Source: a virus
Reading direction: 5' to 3' (one strand)
Virus record (IMG/VR): IMGVR_UViG_3300048102_000188
Location: 1 to 31,948 of that record
Length of the DNA stretch: 31,948 nucleotides
Part shown: piece after piece, positions 31,381 through 31,948 of the stretch
How positions within the stretch are numbered: the stretch's first letter is position 1
Layout of the letters: each line of letters begins with the position of its first letter
The notes under the pieces: generated by a model
Told to the model about the DNA's origin: nothing
What the model saw: the letters and a program-made list of their open reading frames with translations, nothing else
Database searches by the model: none
Translations under genes and position numbers: made by a program

Positions 31381-31451
31381 AAACTCAGTTTTTTGACTTT
31401 TTGAGTTTTTTGGGAATCTCACTTTTCTTAAAAAGTCAAAAAACTGAGTTT
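31381..31451 (+). repeat. Perfect 22-bp inverted repeat with 27-nt loop
   Basis: The left arm 31381-31402 begins AAACTCAG and continues T6-GAC-T5; the right arm 31430-31451 is its exact reverse complement (A5-GTC-A6-CTGAGTTT). The 27-nt loop holds TGAG/CTCA, a smaller possible stem. The transcript from the promoter at 31325 would carry this hairpin in the leader of the gene at 31481. It could attenuate, stabilise or block translation, or be processed by RNase III. Confidence 0.75.
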
Positions 31452-31480
31452 TTAAGATTTTTATAAAATTAAACTTTAAG

Positions 31481-31717
31481 ATGTTTGTGAAAACTTACGA
31501 AAACCTTGATAGTTCAGCTATTAATACACTGAAAGTAGATAAAAGTGTAGTATATGTTACATATCAGAGTAATATTGACAAAACTTATGAATTTAGCTGT
31601 GAGAATACAGTAGATTTCAATGAATTAGTGTCAAATACTCTCAATAATAAAGAATCTATTGGTAAACTAGTTAATAGTAGTATTAAAGAAGGTAAACTAG
31701 TTGATATCACTAAATAA
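31481..31717 (+). CDS. Unknown 78-aa protein, faintly KTSC-like
   Basis: Begins MFVKTYENLDSSAINTLKVD, then a beta pair (KSVVYVTYQSNIDKTYEFSC) and a helical end (NNKESIGKLVNSSIKEGKLV). The order of strands then a helix with SIGKLV resembles the KTSC domain, but the match is weak. No ribosome site lies before the ATG (ACTTTAAG only), and the leader contains the 22-bp hairpin, so translation is probably regulated. Confidence 0.65.
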   Translation: MFVKTYENLDSSAINTLKVDKSVVYVTYQSNIDKTYEFSCENTVDFNELVSNTLNNKESIGKLVNSSIKEGKLVDITK

Positions 31718-31753
31718 ATCACGTATTTGCGGTATAACAACCAATTCTAATCA

Positions 31754-31909
31754 ATGGGCAAGCGTCATCAAGGCGACAAGACTAAGTACAATTTAATAAA
31801 TGATGATTTTGAAGACTTTGGATATGATGTAAAGAATATTAGGAGATCACATAAGAAAAAGGTAGCAAAATTTAAACGAGAAGTCAATGAGTATGATGAC
31901 AGTTTCTAA
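31754..31909 (+). CDS. Unlisted 51-aa basic protein
   Basis: Begins MGKRHQGDKTKYNLINDDFE and ends in a Lys-rich helix (RRSHKKKVAKFKREVNEYDD). Strongly basic centre; possible nucleic-acid binder. A frame of this style is familiar from cyanophages but I cannot assign it. The next gene appears to start inside it. Confidence 0.55.
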   Translation: MGKRHQGDKTKYNLINDDFEDFGYDVKNIRRSHKKKVAKFKREVNEYDDSF

Positions 31910-31948
31910 ACTGTCTACTATTGCTCCCATTTCTAACCCGATCGTGTA
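31893..31948 (+). CDS. Start of a further gene, cut by the window end
   Basis: Two adjacent ATGs at 31893 and 31896 open a frame that runs off the window, reading MMTVSKLSTIAPISNPIV. It overlaps the previous gene by 17 bp in another frame. The hydrophobic-polar pattern is protein-like, but 18 residues are too few to identify it. Confidence 0.45.
   Translation, partial: MMTVSKLSTIAPISNPIV

Larger units (their letters stand above)
31060..31480. other. Intergenic regulatory region, no convincing gene
   Basis: About 420 bp without a supported gene; the longest forward frame noticed is 26 codons (31076-31156). It contains nested palindromes, three 11-bp tandem repeats, a candidate three-way-junction RNA, a TTGCAA/TATAAT promoter and a perfect 22-bp inverted repeat, described separately. 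In a genome packed this tightly, so much non-coding DNA suggests a functional RNA or control region. Confidence 0.7.

Noticed and set aside
31701-31738. TTGATA and TATAAC before the 51-aa gene
   Set aside because: The 26-bp spacing is too long for a sigma70 promoter.
31898-31915. Perfect 8-2-8 palindrome GACAGTTT-CT-AAACTGTC
   Set aside because: It lies inside the start of what appears to be a coding frame and has no U-tract, so it is not called a terminator; it may be chance or a protein site.
1-31948. CRISPR arrays, insertion sequences, integrase or attachment sites
   Set aside because: No regularly spaced direct repeats with unique spacers, no transposase or integrase frame and no terminal repeats were seen; the direct repeats present are gapless and short.

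Overview
The window reads as part of the genome of a marine T4-like cyanophage (a myovirus of Synechococcus or Prochlorococcus). The support is an AT-rich sequence with every gene on the + strand, a T4-type late promoter (TATAAATA) ahead of the structural genes, a very large repeat-built structural protein followed by tandem tail-collar fibre proteins, and then a dense block of tiny overlapping genes with cyanophage-style accessory enzymes (2OG-Fe(II) oxygenases and an orotate phosphoribosyltransferase). The assignment rests on recognising these families by eye; no database search was made.

Region 1 (1-495) holds a small HNH-endonuclease-like gene, then a hairpin fused to the late promoter. 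Region 2 (496-23310) is the virion module. It contains a 4768-residue fibre or baseplate-type structural protein, three consecutive collar-domain proteins (418, 475 and 1523 aa, the last with a large glycine-rich section), a protein with a tail-assembly-chaperone motif, and a small coupled partner. These genes abut or overlap and probably form one late transcription unit that makes the host-contacting end of the particle.

Region 3 (23311-29056) is an accessory block of about 20 small genes, mostly joined by ATGA or TGATG overlaps. It is punctuated by sigma70-like promoters (TTGACA/TATACT type), two of which use the stop codon of the preceding gene as part of the -35 box. Recognisable products are a 2OG-Fe(II) oxygenase, an exported HEGWH (zinc metallopeptidase-like) protein, and an AbrB-like DNA-binding protein whose gene is overlapped almost entirely by a second frame encoding a Lys/Ser/Thr-rich basic protein. 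Several genes shorter than 60 codons were found by reading the gaps.

Region 4 (29040-31059) is an eight-gene chain of overlapping genes driven by a TTGCAA/TATAAT promoter: two tiny soluble proteins, a 27-residue membrane peptide, pyrE, three small unknowns and a second 2OG-Fe(II) oxygenase. Region 5 (31060-31480) is the only sizeable non-coding stretch. It holds nested palindromes, an 11-bp tandem triplet, a possible three-way-junction RNA, a second TTGCAA/TATAAT promoter and a perfect 22-bp inverted repeat. Two small genes and the start of a third follow to the end of the window.

The most interesting items are the apparent dual-coding AbrB/basic-protein locus (28423-28652), the structured intergenic region at 31150-31455, the palindrome that exactly fills a promoter spacer at 23311-23328, and the exported HEGWH protein.
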